A program made the position numbers and the translations under genes. From Flavipsychrobacter stenotrophus (lineage in GTDB: Bacteria > Bacteroidota > Bacteroidia > Chitinophagales > Chitinophagaceae), in contig NZ_PPSL01000003.1 of NCBI RefSeq assembly GCF_002954265.1, positions 372,001-436,000 of the forward strand: 64,000 nucleotides of DNA, written 5' to 3'. Position 1 is the stretch's first letter, and each line of letters opens with the position of its first letter. This document shows, piece by piece, positions 63,709 to 64,000 of this stretch. The notes beneath the pieces are model-generated. The model made no database searches, was not told the origin of the DNA, and saw nothing but the letters and a program-made list of their open reading frames with translations.

Positions 63709-64000
63709 TCATTTTACCTGTCTGTCCTTCCATTTGTAGTTGCCTATGAAGCCCATGAGGCCGGCGAGGGTGATGTAGATGATATGCAGGGGCTGGAGGA
63801 AGGGGAAATAGACCTGAACCCATTGTTTATGGAAGAACCTTACTACCGGGCGCATGTAGAGATATTCGGTAAAACCTTTGATAATGAGCATAGCGCCGCC
63901 GAGGAGCCAGTAGTCGTGATGGAAGAAGCCTGCAATGGCCATGAACAGGAACCATACATTGTATAGATATACCAACATAAGTATAGCTGTGAGTCGGTTG
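63709..64000 (-). CDS. C-terminal part of a membrane glycosyltransferase, GT2 type, partial
   Basis: The frame is open to the right edge (upstream residues NRLTAIL are in frame before MLVYLYNVWF). The visible part has three membrane helices and ends ...MGFIGNYKWKDRQVK; the last segment G-N-Y-K-W-K-x-R is the usual end of Bacteroidota membrane-anchored family 2 glycosyltransferases. The catalytic GT-A domain would lie upstream, beyond the window. The ATG at 63978 is internal. The substrate is unknown. Confidence 0.7.
   Translation of the reverse strand, partial: NRLTAILMLVYLYNVWFLFMAIAGFFHHDYWLLGGAMLIIKGFTEYLYMRPVVRFFHKQWVQVYFPFLQPLHIIYITLAGLMGFIGNYKWKDRQVK

Noticed and set aside
30001-64000. 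Phage, integrative element or insertion sequence
   Set aside because: No integrase, transposase, terminase, tail or conjugation gene was found anywhere in the window; the repeats are short and non-coding.

Overview
The window looks like a chromosomal segment of a Bacteroidota member, most likely of the Chitinophagaceae type. The evidence is the two kinds of type IX secretion (T9SS) C-terminal sorting domain (genes at 1110, 14999, 24594 and 26695), the many copies of the Bacteroidota -7 promoter box TAnnTTTG just upstream of genes, the Bat/DUF58 cluster, the DUF2723 protein, the Bbp2-type porin beside an ammonium transporter, and the lack of obvious Shine-Dalgarno sites. I found no rRNA, tRNA, CRISPR array, transposase, integrase or phage gene. 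The assignment below genus level is inference.

Layout. 0-10 kb: a frameshifted class A beta-lactamase-like gene cut by the left edge, a secreted endonuclease I, a large M16 zinc peptidase, an orphan LutB iron-sulfur protein, and an OmpR-type response regulator with its histidine kinase, split by a repeat cluster. 10-20 kb: a DUF2723 membrane protein (possible protein O-glycosyltransferase), an NmrA-type oxidoreductase divergent from its HxlR regulator with a clear shared operator, a PKD-domain T9SS cargo protein, a SAM hydroxide adenosyltransferase, a DUF2911 protein and a glycosyltransferase. 20-30 kb: DUF58 / BatD-like / BatA operon, two small membrane proteins, a tandem pair of secreted M1 aminopeptidases and a methionine-type aminotransferase.

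30-43 kb: a TPR protein ending in a histidine-kinase dimerisation helix without an ATPase domain, a small orphan, a porin-amt operon, a secreted beta-propeller gene broken by one in-frame amber codon, and a four-gene operon with three paralogous TPR-plus-barrel proteins and one secreted unknown. The last is the best candidate for an undescribed system: the three paralogues keep two cysteines exactly 30 residues apart. 43-50 kb: an ABC ATPase, then HddA, HddC and a glycosyltransferase that together point to GDP-D-glycero-D-manno-heptose for surface glycans; an M28 peptidase, an exported unknown and a PaaG-type hydratase/isomerase.

50-64 kb: GH2 and GH20 glycosidases in tandem (N-glycan or chitooligosaccharide trimming) followed by two small membrane proteins, a tandem pair of small exported lipocalin-like proteins, a glycosyltransferase, a lipoprotein, a polysaccharide-deacetylase-like protein, S-adenosylhomocysteinase (ahcY), and the C-terminal end of a probable family 2 glycosyltransferase at the right edge.

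Intergenic DNA is rich in dispersed, hairpin-forming repeats. Many share one ~15-bp anchor (consensus AAAACGAATACGTCC) joined to different hairpin modules. One 192-bp unit at 61703-61894 has 29-bp terminal inverted repeats. A separate array at 61061-61110 carries five CTGCCAC-type motifs at exactly 10-bp spacing.
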